The position numbers and the translations under genes are program-made. The notes beneath the pieces were generated by a model. It worked only from the letters and a program-made list of their open reading frames with translations. It was not told the DNA's origin and did not search any database. Below are positions 11,623 through 24,800 of a DNA stretch of 64,000 nucleotides, piece by piece. The DNA comes from Misgurnus anguillicaudatus (lineage: Eukaryota; Chordata; Actinopteri; Cypriniformes; Cobitidae). How positions within the stretch are numbered: the stretch's first letter is position 1; every line of letters starts with the position of its first letter. Location: positions 43,916,501 to 43,980,500 of the forward strand of contig NC_073358.2 in assembly GCF_027580225.2 (NCBI RefSeq), read 5' to 3'.

Positions 11623-12893
11623 TTGAAAATTTTTGCACCAGCCACTTAGTGACTTCTCTCTAGAACAAATACCTTGTGGAAAATAAAAATGTTTTCGGTT
11701 TCCAAAAGACGAGGGGGAGACGGTTTGCATGAATCATCTTTGTGTGAATTTGGTAGCTATTTAAAAAATTAAGGATCTGTAAGTAACATTTTATACATTA
11801 ATTTTTCAGAATCCTCTATGTCTGAGACCGAGACCGATGCGGTCGATTCCAAGACGAGACCAAGACCTTTAAAAAGTGGTCTTGAGACCGGTCTCGAGAA
11901 CTACAACACTACTATGCAGAAGTCTACCGGAAGTTAAGTTAGGGCTACAAAAGCAATTTATGTATGTTGTTTCCACTAAAAAAAATGCAACCTGGGTTAT
12001 CTAATAAATAACACATTCGCTTAGGTCTTAATTATTTCACAAAGAAATAGCAATGACAAAAATGTAATGCAATCTTTTATTTATTAGTGCAGTAAATTAG
12101 ACAGTCGCTAAGCATCAGATTTAAGCATTACAAGGCACAGCAAGCTCAGTTCTCTAAAACATTGCTAGTAAATGTGCTCTCATTTTATTATACATGAATC
12201 AAAAACCTGCTTAAGTACAGAATCAATCATACTTTTCCTTATTTAAACTCCCCAGCTTAAACTTTGATGAGGTAGAATTGAATACCCCCTTTCCTAAAAG
12301 AAAAAAAATCCCAACCCAAGTGAGTAAATATTTGCTGTTGAGTACAACATTTCCCATTCAGCAAATGCAAAGCAGCCTCGAAAGCTTCAACACGGGACCG
12401 ATCCTGAATAAATCCCTTAACACTTCCTGCAGATTTGAAAAAGCCTGGAGTTTGAGACTTAAAGCACAAACACCACACCGGAGGACCTGATTTAGACCAT
12501 ATGAAAGAAGTCAAGCTAAAGCCTGTATACGTGTATAGTGTTTAAGAATATGCATAAATGTCATTTTGATAGAACATAAAAAGTAGATTGCAAAATAATA
12601 AAACACAAACATCAAAGGCAATTTATTAACAAATCATTTGAATATCAACCCCTTTAAACCTTGAGGATACTGAATAAAAACTGCAATCCAAGCTCAGTTT
12701 GCCTACCAACTACTAAAATTCCCAAGCAAACGCGAATCAACATAATGCCAGCGTGAGGCCTTTTGTATAAATCCGTTTAGACTCAACGCTAACTAATGAA
12801 GTGTTGCAAACCCACCAAATGTGGTCGTTCATTAGGTGCCATTAAGTCAGTGTGTGAGGTTTTAATGCACTTAGGGCTTCTGTGTGTGTTTAT
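11623..12893. other. Intergenic, mostly featureless; small gagaccgagacc-type repeat
   Basis: Positions 11820-11920 carry a degenerate purine repeat (gagaccgagaccg, agaccaagacc) seen widely in fish genomes. The rest is AT-rich. The open frames at 12257-12514 on both strands look accidental. Confidence 0.4.
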
Positions 12894-13057
12894 TACAGTT
12901 TTATTAGTCGCTTTGGTACATTTATCGAATCATACTCACAATTTGCAAAACAGTAAGTGCATTTCTCAAAACAATTCGTACAAATAGCAAAACACCATGG
13001 ATAACCTGCAAAAGCCTCTCTTACTCAAAATCCTTAGTTCATCTCTCAAAAGTAAAC

Positions 13058-14007
13058 GAAGAGTTTGGTTCCAAAACGCGACAAACGGCATTTTATTAAA
13101 AAAATGAGTTACTGCCAAAATCAGTATTATATCAGGTCAGTAGTTAAAAGTAAATTCTTAATTTTACGCAAAATCCAATATCCGCCGTGTTATTCTGTCA
13201 TCTTTTCTCCCTTTTTCCCCCAAAATGCGATAAACGCCACTCCTCCTTTTTTACAGAACGCAATAAATCCATTCCAGAAATTACAGCGTACCATTCACGC
13301 AATGTAAACAAACATGGCGGCGCGCTGAGTTCTAGTTTTCCTCATCTACTTTGTACTTCGTGATCAACAAACAAAACAAAATAATACTTTAATTGCATTG
13401 CTAAACCTGTGATGGTTTTCTGGGACGGGAAAGAAACGTAAGCCATCAACATCTAATAATTTCCGCGAGAGGCACTCGGGTGCTTGTTCTCCCGACAGCA
13501 TCAAGCTTCTCATGCTAAAACATTGAACCCAGATGATCTTATGAAAAACTTTCCATTATTTTACTCAAAGTCAACGAAATTCGAGCAGGACCAAAACATT
13601 TTACAGCTGATCGCTGTGAAAAATGCTAAGCGACGACGTCAGTATAACCGCTGCAATGACATGGTTCTTAATATGACAAAGTAAGTGTTTTGATTAATGC
13701 CATTAATGTTTATTTTTTTAGTCAGTGTGTACAACTGTTCAACTAAATGAATATAAAATGGCAAAGATGAATGCAAATTTGATTGTCATAGATTTTTTGC
13801 ATTTTGTGGAAAAAAATTATAATAAATCTTTGAAAATCAAGTTATGGATTTGAATTTTTTATGTTTTTATAACCTAAAGATGCTATGTGAAAGTTTGTAG
13901 CCTAACAGAAAATAGTGGTTTTCATCTTGTCACTTTCTTGGTATAGAAAACACGTTTTACCGAAATTTGTCAAAATGGATTTATTGCGTTTTGGAACCAA
14001 ACTCTTC
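13058..14007. mobile_element. DNA transposon with GAAGAGTTTGGTTCCAAAAC inverted ends
   Basis: A perfect 20 bp inverted repeat bounds the element. Related words (gcgacaaacggcatt, gcgataaacgccac, aacgcaataaatcc) recur inside the left end as sub-terminal motifs. A 66-codon frame at 13484-13684 reads DDLMKNFPLFYSKSTKFEQD and ends just before a gtaagt-like donor, so it may be a remnant first exon of the element's own protein. It sits inside the mariner-like element. Confidence 0.7.
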
Positions 14008-14414
14008 AAATATCTGTGTCAATGAACATGCCAGTGCCATCAGAATGACAAGTCAATGTGTCATTGTGTACGGATAAGATGTTTAGTCACGTTGTCAATA
14101 TAACAGTTTACTCTGAAGTGATTTTCTGATGTAAACTATCGCTAAAGTTTTGATGACAAGTATTGTAAATTGTAATTTACACCTTAGTGTAAGTTATGTG
14201 GGAGTTTGATTGCAAGAGACTGAACAAAATTTACATTTACGCTTTTACTGTTTGTACTGTAATTCATTGACAAACTATGTCATTGCCATACAGAAAGGAA
14301 AAGACATCACTAGCCCAAAGAAAAAAAAGTAGAAATGTGAACATGGGACAATATCTTTAGGGAAAACTGTACATGCAGTGCTGTATTACACTGAAGTATT
14401 CCTATACCTCCTGA

Positions 14415-14712
14415 CCCAGCAAGCATGTTTGGCTAAAACAAGGCTAAATTTGGGCTGCCAGTGAAAGTCTAATAGACGTCTAACCATAGCCAAAAAAATA
14501 CACAATGCAAATACTTTTAGATCATGTAAAAGAAATGAAAGCAAACACATTGAACACCTGTTGGAATATCATACATCTTCAAGTTATTTTGGCAAAAATG
14601 GCATGTAACCAAATTCAAGGTTATTTAGGGTAGAAGTGGGTTACTCATAGACGGACTATATTGGGTCTATAGTTAGCAGTCATTTCAACATCTCAGTTTT
14701 GGCTTGCTGGGG
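14415..14712. mobile_element. MITE with CCCAGCAAGC termini (family D)
   Basis: The left cccagcaagcatgtttggct pairs with the right end (ggcttgctggg). Internal words tagacgtctaacc and gaagtgggttactcatag reappear in the larger broken copy at 58882-60445. Confidence 0.72.
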
Positions 14713-15317
14713 ACGTTTCTGTCTGTCAAGATTCACCTGGGAGCAATTAACCAAGTCAGGACAGATTTAGTAAAACTTCTAATAGAAATTTATAAAAATA
14801 TGTTTGATCGGCACAATTATGAGAACTTGTTCAATAATTTTGCATGTAAAGACTTATACTATGAACTAATGCCTAAATGTTGTGGGGGGTGAGACTATTC
14901 AACAGAGACCCATTATAATACATTTCGATCAACATGACATAAGCAATCGATAATGTAGGAAAAAGCAGAAGATTGTACATAATCATTTGCATGAATGTAC
15001 CAAAGCATTTGCAACTTGTTCAAAGAAATGAGAAACTGCTTTTTTGATGTGCACAAGTGACACAATGATGTGAGAATTGAACAAGTAGTTTTGAGAATTT
15101 CAATTCTGATCTGAGAAATGTACCAAAGCGACTGAGAAAAACTGTAAAGAGCAGTTGAGGCTGTGGTGATGGTGGAAGAGGATTGACCTCTGGGAATGTA
15201 GGAAGTCTAATCCGAATCTCTGAAGAACGTCATGATGCGAGACGAAATCACACATGCATGTGTGTAATATGTGTACTGTATAAATAATGAGTAACTCATA
15301 AAATAAAGTTAAATTAA

Positions 15318-15727
15318 AGGGATAGTTCACTTCAAAATGAAAACTCTGTCACCACTCCCCCATCCTCATGCTGTTCCAAACCTGCACAAATTTCTTTTTT
15401 CTGATGAACACAAAATAAGATATTTTGAGAAATGATGGTAAACACACAACATCCATTGACTTCCATAGTAGGAAAACATATTTTGGAAGTATTGTGATAA
15501 ATGATGAAGATATTTTGATAAATAATGGATGTTGATAGTACCCATTAAATTACATAATTTTTTTATTCCTACTATGGAATTCAATGGACACTATATGCTG
15601 TGTGTTCACCATTTTCCTCAAAATATCTTCCCCTGTGTTCATCAGAAAAAACAATTCATACAGGTCCAGAACAACATGAGGATGTGTAAATGATGACAGA
15701 ATTTTCATTTTAAAGTGAACTATCCCT
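15318..15727. mobile_element. Palindromic MITE, family A, with TTAA target site
   Basis: It begins AGGGATAGTTCACTT and ends AAGTGAACTATCCCT, flanked by TTAA at 15314-15317 and 15728-15731. A 410 bp fold-back. Confidence 0.93.
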
Positions 15728-15764
15728 TTAAGCTAACTTTATTTTATAATTTCTCAACACAGTT

Positions 15765-16491
15765 GGGTGATTTTTGTGAAATTAGACTTGCAAGGTGTCA
15801 TGAAACATTTTGATGATAAAAGTAAATGTCATCTCTTCATGTATTTTGCACATGATTTCAAATGACATCATAAAAACATTTTTATTGTTTTTTTCCACAT
15901 TTAAGGGAAATATTTTCATTACCGCAACGTGTCCATGACTGGATTTGGGTTCTTTAAATATTTATAATAAAAAAAATCTAAAAAAATAAAACGCTTCAGT
16001 GCATGTTATACTATAAACATTTACAGTAAAAAAAAAAGTGGTATTTGGTGATCATTGGTAAATGTAGTGACAATAATAAGAAATATAAATGTGTCCAAGA
16101 CCAATTTTATCATCCTCCGCAACAATTTTCAATCACTGTTAAAGTCCTCAATGAACTAACATTTTGTAAAAAAAACTTGTTGGAAGGGACATAATTGACT
16201 GTGACACTCAAGATGACTTCCAGGTAAGCAGTTCTTATTTTTTCTCTCCAAATAAAAGTTACAATTTTGTTTGACAACTTTTTAGTTTCATTACCGAAAC
16301 ATGAATTTGTAAATGCATATTTTTAATGTAAAAATCATGTTGTGGTAATGATAACTTTTGATAATGATAATATAAAAAATGTAAATAATCCAAAAAAATC
16401 CACTAAAAATAATGAAAAAAATTGTCTTCAAGGGCTTTTGTAAATTCTGATGCTGGACACCTTCTAAATCTGGATTTCGAGAGAATCACCC
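15765..16491. mobile_element. DNA element family J, diverged copy with 4 bp target site
   Basis: It starts GGGTGATTTTTGTGAAA and ends CGAGAGAATCACCC, flanked by AGTT on both sides. The interior shares the ccgcaacgtgtcc and tcatcctccgcaaca words with the copy at 27912-28823. Confidence 0.75.
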
Positions 16492-16670
16492 AGTTTTGTT
16501 AATTCTGATACTAATGAGAGTTCCTGCAATGATTCTGGGATTACAACAAAGCATTGAGACAGTAGGTACACAAAGTGTCAATAAAAAAAAAAAACAGAAA
16601 AAGTAAATTAAAAAAGAAAACTTATTAACGAAAAAAAGAGATAATGTTAAAAGGTAAATTAAACGTTTAA

Positions 16671-16912
16671 GGATAGTTCACCCAAAAATAAATGTCACCC
16701 AGGTTCCTATTTCTGTATGTACCCACTGTCTTCCATAGTATGAAAAAATATTATGGAAGTCAATGGATGCCGTCAACTGCATGTTTACTGACATTTATCA
16801 AAATAACTTATTTCGTGTTTTATATAATAAAAACTCAAAAGGTTTAGAAGAACATGAGGATGAGAAAAAAAGATGACAATTTTAATTTCATTCATGTCAC
16901 TTTAAAAACTTT
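16671..16912. mobile_element. Degenerate MITE of family A
   Basis: ggatagttcacccaaaaata opens it, and gaacatgaggatgag plus gtcactttaaa close it. The middle is diverged and shortened. Confidence 0.7.
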
Positions 16913-18035
16913 GTGTGGTTTGATGCCTCAAATGTTTTAAAATATTAAATGTAGTAATCGATTTAATAGGCTGTCAGTATACAACATTCACATCAATTAA
17001 AAACCAACTTTTTAAACGTCTATAAAGAACTACAATGTGGTTAACCCAGTTAAATAACCACAAAAGAGTTTTACAAATGTGTAGCAATCGAAACACAACT
17101 ACTCAAAAGAAATTCAAAAGAACAACTATTTTAATAGGCAAGAAATACAGTCAAAATATTCAAACTAGTATATGGCCACAACATATACCTATAACCCACT
17201 AAACATATTAGTTAGTTATATTACAAATACTGGCAAAAGAAGATAAATCTGGCCTTGCGTGCATATATAAACACTACTAAGTTACAATCTAACTGGGGAG
17301 TGCTATGCATTTTTCCAAAAGCAAGTAAATGGTAGAAATGCTATAATTATAAGATGATGAGAAAGCATTTAAGACTTTATAATAAAAAAACAGACTTGAC
17401 TTGATTATCACCTGCAGTGCAATCTTAAGCCTGCTACAAAGCGCCGGCCCTGAGTTATACAATAATCTCTAAACACTGTTTTGTCAAATCCCACCCGAAA
17501 AGACCTGCAACATGAGTGAACAAAAACACACCCATCAACTGTGACATCACAGATCTTAATGTCCTCCATAGTGGTAACAATAAGAAAACAAGTAGACAAT
17601 TTTTTGTGATCGGTTTAGATGATGATACTCAATTGCAATAGTGCACTGTTATGATCTCTTTAGCGTGATTATCCCTTTTATTTGATAACATACATCAAAT
17701 TTTTACCTTATATTATCTCAGCAGCGTATAAAAGTATTGAGCAGATTAGTAACTATGATAGTTATGAAATTTATGGAAGCACTAGTTTTTTTTTTACAAG
17801 AATATGCTCATGCCCACAGACCCTTAGGCACCAAAGGTTAGTCAATCAAAACATTTCTTAAAGGAACAATCTATTCAAAAATGAAAATTTTAAATCTGTA
17901 TATAATTGAACTGAATTTCTGAAGAAGCATTGACGTGCTCTTGACATAAACGGTAGTCCATCTAACTAATAAAAAAGACTATAAATACAGTAAAGTTTAA
18001 ATATAGTTTGTTGTATGGACTACTTATAAAAAGTT
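16913..18035. other. Intergenic AT-rich DNA, nothing recognised
   Basis: It lies between the two convergent genes. The open frame at 17408-17599 (minus) has no domain or splice context. Confidence 0.4.
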
Positions 18036-18039
18036 TTAA

Positions 18040-18302
18040 AGGGATAGTTCACCCAAAAATGCAAATTCAGTCATCATTTACCCTCAAGTTGTTACAAACC
18101 TGTATGCATTTCTTTGTTCTGCTGAACACAAAGTAAGATATTTCAAGCATTTTAATCACTTTTCACTGATTCCCATTTTCTTTTAATCGTACTATGAAAG
18201 TCAATTTCATCTTGATTACAAAAATCTTCCTTTGTGTTTAACAGAACCAAGAAATGTATACAGGTACTGAGCAATTTATTTATTTTTGGGTGAGCTAACC
18301 CT
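18040..18302. mobile_element. Short family A MITE with TTAA target site
   Basis: It starts AGGGATAGTTCACCC and ends GGTGAGCTAACCCT, flanked by TTAA (18036-18039, 18303-18306). Deleted in the middle relative to the 410 bp copies. Confidence 0.9.
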
Positions 18303-18464
18303 TTAAGCAACACAATATATGTATAAATTAAGTAGACTTTACATACAACAGTGCATGATAAATATACACTTTAAGGGTGATTCTTTTTTTCATTCTAAAA
18401 CTTCAGCTTGTGTCCCATGAAAAAACATTATACAATATAAGAACATCCCAAAAGTACTGACAGC

Positions 18465-18833
18465 ATTTTTATTTTTGCATAAACTATTCCTTTAGTTGTA
18501 TACTGTACTGTATAATATTCATCTGCATGAGAAAAACTTACATTTACAGTACACAAGCTACTGTGTCAACTGCCAGCTTTGTCTCGTTTCACGATGAAAA
18601 ACATGGACGACACGAATAGCATAGGAAAGAAATACAAAGTGCAGATCCAAGTTTTTCCACACACCCACCCCAGCTCAAAAATGACTGATGCATTATTCAT
18701 TTGATTGACGTTGCAAATGTAAATGGCAAGACTTGGGATTGCCATCTAGTGGAAAAAAGAGGTATTACACCTGCCCACTGCAGATTTGTTCCCCACAAAC
18801 ATCAAGAATGAGGCTTTGAGCATTTCACCCGCA
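18465..18833 (-). other. chfr: Probable chfr 3' UTR and polyadenylation signal
   Basis: Reading on the minus strand after the stop, the first good AATAAA lies near 18472-18467 in an A-rich context, giving a UTR of about 360 bases. Further downstream signals (about 18280) lie inside a MITE and are less likely. Confidence 0.4.
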
Positions 18834-18876
18834 TTAGCTCTTAAAACGGGTCTGCTCACATATGTGGTTGAATTTC
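18834..18876 (-). CDS. chfr: chfr coding exon 17 (last residues and stop)
   Basis: The acceptor is ttctttttcag. It encodes KFNHICEQTRFKS and a TAA stop at 18836-18834, supplying the last PBZ ligand H626. The C-terminal sequence is nearly invariant in the family. Confidence 0.95.
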
Positions 18877-21800
18877 CTGAAAAAGAAAAAAGGCATTATT
18901 AGTATAATCAATAACTATGATATACACTGTCAAAAATAAAGGTACGAAGCTGTCACTGGGGCAGTACCCTTTAAAAAAGGTCCTTATATGTACCATTTAG
19001 GTACAAATATGTACCTTTAAAGGTACATTTTGGCAGTTCAAAGTACTAATATGCACCCTTTGGGTACAAAGGTGTACCTTTTGGAAAGGGTACTGTCCCA
19101 GTGACAACTTTTGTACCTTTATTTCTGAGAGTGTATTACTGGATGTCCCGAACAGAATTTATCTACTTAAATGTTAAATTGCTGCCCTCTACTGGTAGAT
19201 CAAAGTATTGAGCGCCTCAATGGATAAGAATGATAATTTTGGAAGCTCATGGTATATCTTTGTATTTGTTTTAATCAAATCTGTAATAAGGCAGCAGAAT
19301 TTATATTTGTGGAAGAATAAGCTTTAAAGTATTTACGTAGCATGATGTGCTTTCACTTGTGTCCGACAGTTGCGTCCCCAGTAGCAGTCCGGTCTGGAGG
19401 TAACTGCATCTGATGAATAAAAACAACCTTAGCATGATTGAGAAATCCAAGTATTGGGACAAAAAAAGTAAAATTCCTGTTTGTTGTGGAGTCAAGAAAT
19501 GTCTAAACATTAAAAGGTGAATATATGAGACAAAAGTACAGAATGTCACATTTAATACGTTTTAACAATTTAGCAACTTAACGTTTGGATTTTAATTCTT
19601 CTAACTGATGTGACCATAAAATTGTCTGACAAGTTTTAAGTGATGAACTGTGTCCCGATGCATTAATTGTTCACACATCAGAGTCTTGCATTTGATGATA
19701 ACACACAAGTCAGGATGAAATGTTGTTGTTGTTTGTTAAAAAGCATGTACGTGTTAAAACATGTTGATAAAAAATATGTTATTAAAATGTGACAAAGTTC
19801 TTGTCTCTATAGCAAAAGGAAACATTTTGTCTTTACAGTCCCAATACTTAAGACAGGCACTGTATATCAGCATGTTATGATGATACCTATCATCTATTAT
19901 ATTCACAGAAAAAAAATTATTGTTTGTCCTGTAGCGGCTACCGTAGCTTCTCTATGCGTTTCGAAAGAGAGAATTGAGCCTGTGGTCTCACCACTAGATG
20001 CCGCTAAAATCTACACACCGGTCCTTTAAATTACAATAGTTTTGTGAGCACAATAACACCTTGTATTCTACTTAGGGATGCACGATATATCGGCCGACAT
20101 ATCGTTATCGCCGATAACTGCCTATTTTTAATATTATCGGTCTGATAGCAAAATTAGGCACAATAAATGAAAGCCGATAAATGATGGATTATTTTGGTTT
20201 GTTGAACCACTTCACTTGCTCATTGCTGGCCATGTGGAGTTTTGATTGGTGCTTTCTGTGACATAGCACGAAGATGACACGTGTTGTGGGCTTAAGAAGA
20301 GTATGCTAGTCTAGCGCAAAGACAAGATGTCCGCGGTCTGGGAGTTTTTCATTGTGAAACCAATATGAATATTTATCGGCCTATATATATCGGTTATTGG
20401 CCCCCAAATATAAAGAGTTATCGGTATCGCCCAAAATTTCCATATCGGTGCATCCCTAATTCTACTCTATATTTAATGTATATATATTGAATGATTTTCT
20501 GTGTTTATTTTTTTTACGTGAAGCTCCTTTGAAAGGATGCAACACTGTGAAAAAACATGATATAAATCAATTAAATTTGTACCTGGTAGCTCTGATAGGG
20601 GAATATGTTCTCTGTATTTATACGCCAGCTCTCTAAAGGTACGAAGTCCACAGCAATAGCACAGGAAGGAGTTTGTGGTAATTCTATAATCTGAAACATG
20701 TGCACATACAAACATGAAAGAGATCTCAGAAAAATTATAATTAAGAAATAATAACAATTGAACCTAGATGTGGGTAAAAGTTTTATCATCACAAAATAAT
20801 TGATTATCAATATTGTGACGTTCATTTCTGCAAATATCCTATACAGCAAAAAATAAAAAAAATTCCTGGACAAAAATATGTTTTAAATATATGCTAAATA
20901 AAAAGTAAAGCTTAATTAAATATATGTTTTTGAATTTGAAAATATATTTAGTTTTAACCTTCATATATGAACATATATTTCAAAATGTATTTCAGGGGCG
21001 ACAAATTTCTAATTTTACATTCGGAAAATTATATTTTATCTGTCCCAAAATATTAAATATATAAGTATATTTTGTTTATTATTATTATATTTTGTATAAT
21101 TTAATTTGAATCTTTTAAGCAGTTATGTTTACAAGTTATTCTTCCTATGCCACGTGAATATAAACACTTTAAAATATATTTATAGGTCACATCCCATATG
21201 GCAAAAATATTTTCAAATATATTTCAAAATATACAAAAAAATATATTAGTGAAAAATACATTTTTGTAAACAAATTTCAGCACACATATTTTTTTGCAAT
21301 TATATTTTGTATATTTTGAATAATGTCTGAAAATTATAATTTTTTTGGCCATATGGGATGGGACCCGGGACCACAAAAATAAATATTAAAAAAAGAGAGA
21401 GATTTATACATCCTCTAAAAGTTAAATAAATAAACTTTGTTAGGATAGGACAATATTTGGCAGATATACAACTATTTGAAAATCTGAAATATTGAGAAAA
21501 TCACCTTGAAAATGAAGTCTACTCACAAAAATAAAGTTTTGATATATTTACGGTAGAAAATTTACAAATTATCTTCATGGATCATGATCTTAACTTTATG
21601 GGGCGGTTTCCCAGATAGGGTTTAGATTAATCCAGGACTAGGCCTCAGTTATATTAGGACATTTAAGTAGTTTTTCAAACAAAAAACAACACTATTATGC
21701 ATCTTGAGACAAGGTGTTTTTAAATTAAAGGCAACTAGGATAAGCCCCGTCCCGTAAATTGCCCCAATATCCTAATGATTTTTGGCATGAAACAAAAATC

Positions 21801-24800
21801 GATCATTTTGACTCATGCAATTAATATAATGCGACAAATATAACCATCCAACTTAAGACTGGTCCAGGGTTACATATCTCCAATCTCTAACTTGAACAAA
21901 TCAACTGTTAATATTATCAAATGCTAGTTAACGTACCTGACAGATGATACAAGCCTTGCTGTACACCCTGAAGTGCTTCCTGTAGCATGTGTCTCCATGT
22001 CATTCCTCTAGAGCTCAAATAATTCTGCAACAAAGATGGCAAAACAAGTTCTGTAACATTTACATTTACGCATTTGGCAGATTAAGCTAGCAGTTGTGTA
22101 GCAGTTAAAGTTTTTTGCATGTACAGTAGCTGTGAGGGAACAGAACATACCCGAAGTACTTCTGACTCGTACTGATTGTTGTTTAAAACTCCATCCAGAC
22201 ATTTATCAGTCAGGTTGAGCTCTATGAAGAGACCACAAGCATGAGATCACAACACAGGTATACTATTACATCCAACAGTTTAACCAATCAGAAACCTACC
22301 GCTGAAACGTGCCAGGCAACCATGACAACCAATCCGCTGGCAGCCCCAGTACACATGACAGAACGGTTTCTGACACACCATACCGTGCAGAGATCAATAG
22401 ACCAATAAAAAACCAATCAGGTGCTTCAATGATAACATTGATGGACTGTGTAAGTGCCACTCACAGTGCTGGGGTGATATCTGCGGCGCCAGATGTTCAG
22501 AGCGTCGGTCAGGCATGGGCTGAAGACAGCAGGTACAGATGAGGTGGTTACCCTGAGGAGGACATCTGAACTCTTGAGGACCTGCAGGAGAAACACAATG
22601 AAGAACATCAGCACTGAATTTCTGATATTGCATGTACAGTATGGGTGTTTGGACTGGGACAATTAATCGCGATTCAAACTAATAATTAGGGTTGTGACAA
22701 TTAATCGGGGAAATGCGCGTTTCCTCAATGAATGAATTTGAATGAATTCAGAATCGATTTCAGACAGGTCTTTTTAATAGGAACGCGATGCATCGATGCA
22801 CATCCCTACTAATAATACCTGTCTGATATCAATAATGTATCGCAAAGGCGATATTATGCACAGCTCTTTCATGTATTATGGCTTTTTAAACACTATGAAA
22901 TCAGTATGAAGTTATTATCATTACCGTAATTCATTGGGAAGCATAGCAAACATAACTACACAATTAATCGTCCCAGTCCTAGCACGTGTGTAATGTTAGC
23001 ATGAATAACCTGTAGTGTTATCAGATGATGTGGAAGGGCCGTCTCCAGGTGCTTTAGCTTCTGATGGAGCAGGTTCACAGATCCACAGGGCAGAACTTAG
23101 CTCCTTACGATAACCCAAACACTGCCGACATGTCATGTAGGGCTGACTATAAACACACACACATAGGTTTGTCTTTGAGTGACATCACAGTTGCAGGCTT
23201 TCTTTCAAAAGTTTACACCAATTAATGACACCTCATTCGCCGCCAGCCTTTTTTGAAAAGTTGCCCGCCAGCATTTTTTTGTGATTTTCACAAAAGTAAA
23301 AAAAAAACTTTTGAAAATATATAAACATACAAATATTTCAAATGAAAGAACAGACCCTCTGCTTTCAAACAAACAAAACGGGAAAAACTGTTCATCCTAT
23401 AGTCAGCCCTAGAGCTGCAACTAACGAATATTTCTTCTGTCGACTAATCTAGCGATTATTTTTCCGATTAGTCGACTACTCTAACGACTATTTTTTATTA
23501 TTAATATAGTGTTCTTTTTTTATTAGCTATTTAATCTGTTGGATAATCTGTTTTTCTACTCTCTGTCTGATCTGACAGTCATTGTTTGTTTTATTGTATT
23601 TTAACACAACTGAATGCTATTTTCACATATTATCAGACATATAGGGGCGGTTTCCCAGACAGGGATTAGACTAGTCCTAGACTAAAATAAATATAAGAGC
23701 TGTTCAAACTGAAAACATTTTGCACTGACATATCTTAAAATACATCAGTGCCCTTTGTTTTGCCTCAAAATGCACACAAGTAATGTTTTTAATAAGGCAT
23801 GTTTGTTTAAACTAATTATATTACTTAATTAAACTAAGGTCTAGTCCTGGCTTAAGCTAATCTCTGTCCAGGAAACCACCCCAAAGACTATTAAAATAGT
23901 GACTAAACATGACCCAATAACCTTGTGTTTAATCCAACCAGCTGTTACTTTAACTACTAAGTTACTAAAATCTTTATTTATAAATGCGACATCGCAGACA
24001 ATTCGGCGCAAAAATTGCCATTACACAGAGTTACTACAGAAGGCATGCGCGGGCATAGGAGAGAGAGAGCTCGCGCACAAGCACATAGAGAACCAGTGTG
24101 TGTAAGAAAACACTGCTAACCTTTCATGATAAACTCGAATCAGTCGTCTTCTCTGCCAGTAACATCTGACGTTTACGTGAAAATGCAAGTACACAGAGGA
24201 ATCCGCATGGAAAACACAGCCAACTTTTAATTCTTTCACTCAGTGTCATGTACGAGAGGCGCTGTCTAGGGGCTTCACGCAGAGAAAGAGAGAGAGAGCG
24301 CGCGCACACAAGAGGGGCACCACCGAGCGCTCACAACAATAAATGAAGCCGTTTTAAATGAAAATAAAAATTTAAATGTTGCGGCCATTGTTGATTTTGT
24401 GGCGCACACAAACAAATCAATGTATGGAAAACACTGCCAGGAGCAGAAGGCGCAATTACGCGAGATGAATGTAAACAGCGACGCGTCAACGCGTCAACGC
24501 ATTTTACGCATGTCGACGTAATCGATGACGTCGACGAGTCGTTGCAGCACTAGTCAGCCCAATAGAAAACATTTGCATAATGTTTTTTTACAAAATTCAT
24601 TTTTTTGCTGAACATTTTTTATTTTTGTGAAGGAATTTTGTTAGATATCAGCTTCAGAACGATTTTCAAAACATAAACGCTGTGTAAAATAAAATAAAAA
24701 ATTGTATTCAAAACTTTTTTATAAATTAGGGGTGTGTGCCATCCAGTGGATAATCGCAGTATACTAGATAACCATAAAACCTCATCAGTAACACGTTTTT

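Larger units (their letters stand above)
12896..15144. mobile_element. Mariner/Tc1-like non-autonomous element with TA target site
   Basis: The left end cagttttattagtcgctttg matches the reverse complement of the right end (aaagcgactgagaaaaactg). TA dinucleotides flank both ends (12894-12895, 15145-15146). The interior has no intact transposase and was later hit by elements at 13058-14007 and 14415-14712. Confidence 0.75.

Noticed and set aside
22394..22633. A 79-codon minus frame extending chfr exon 11 into its intron
   Set aside because: The gtgagt donor after SPQH is strong and family sequence ends there; the extension is intronic.
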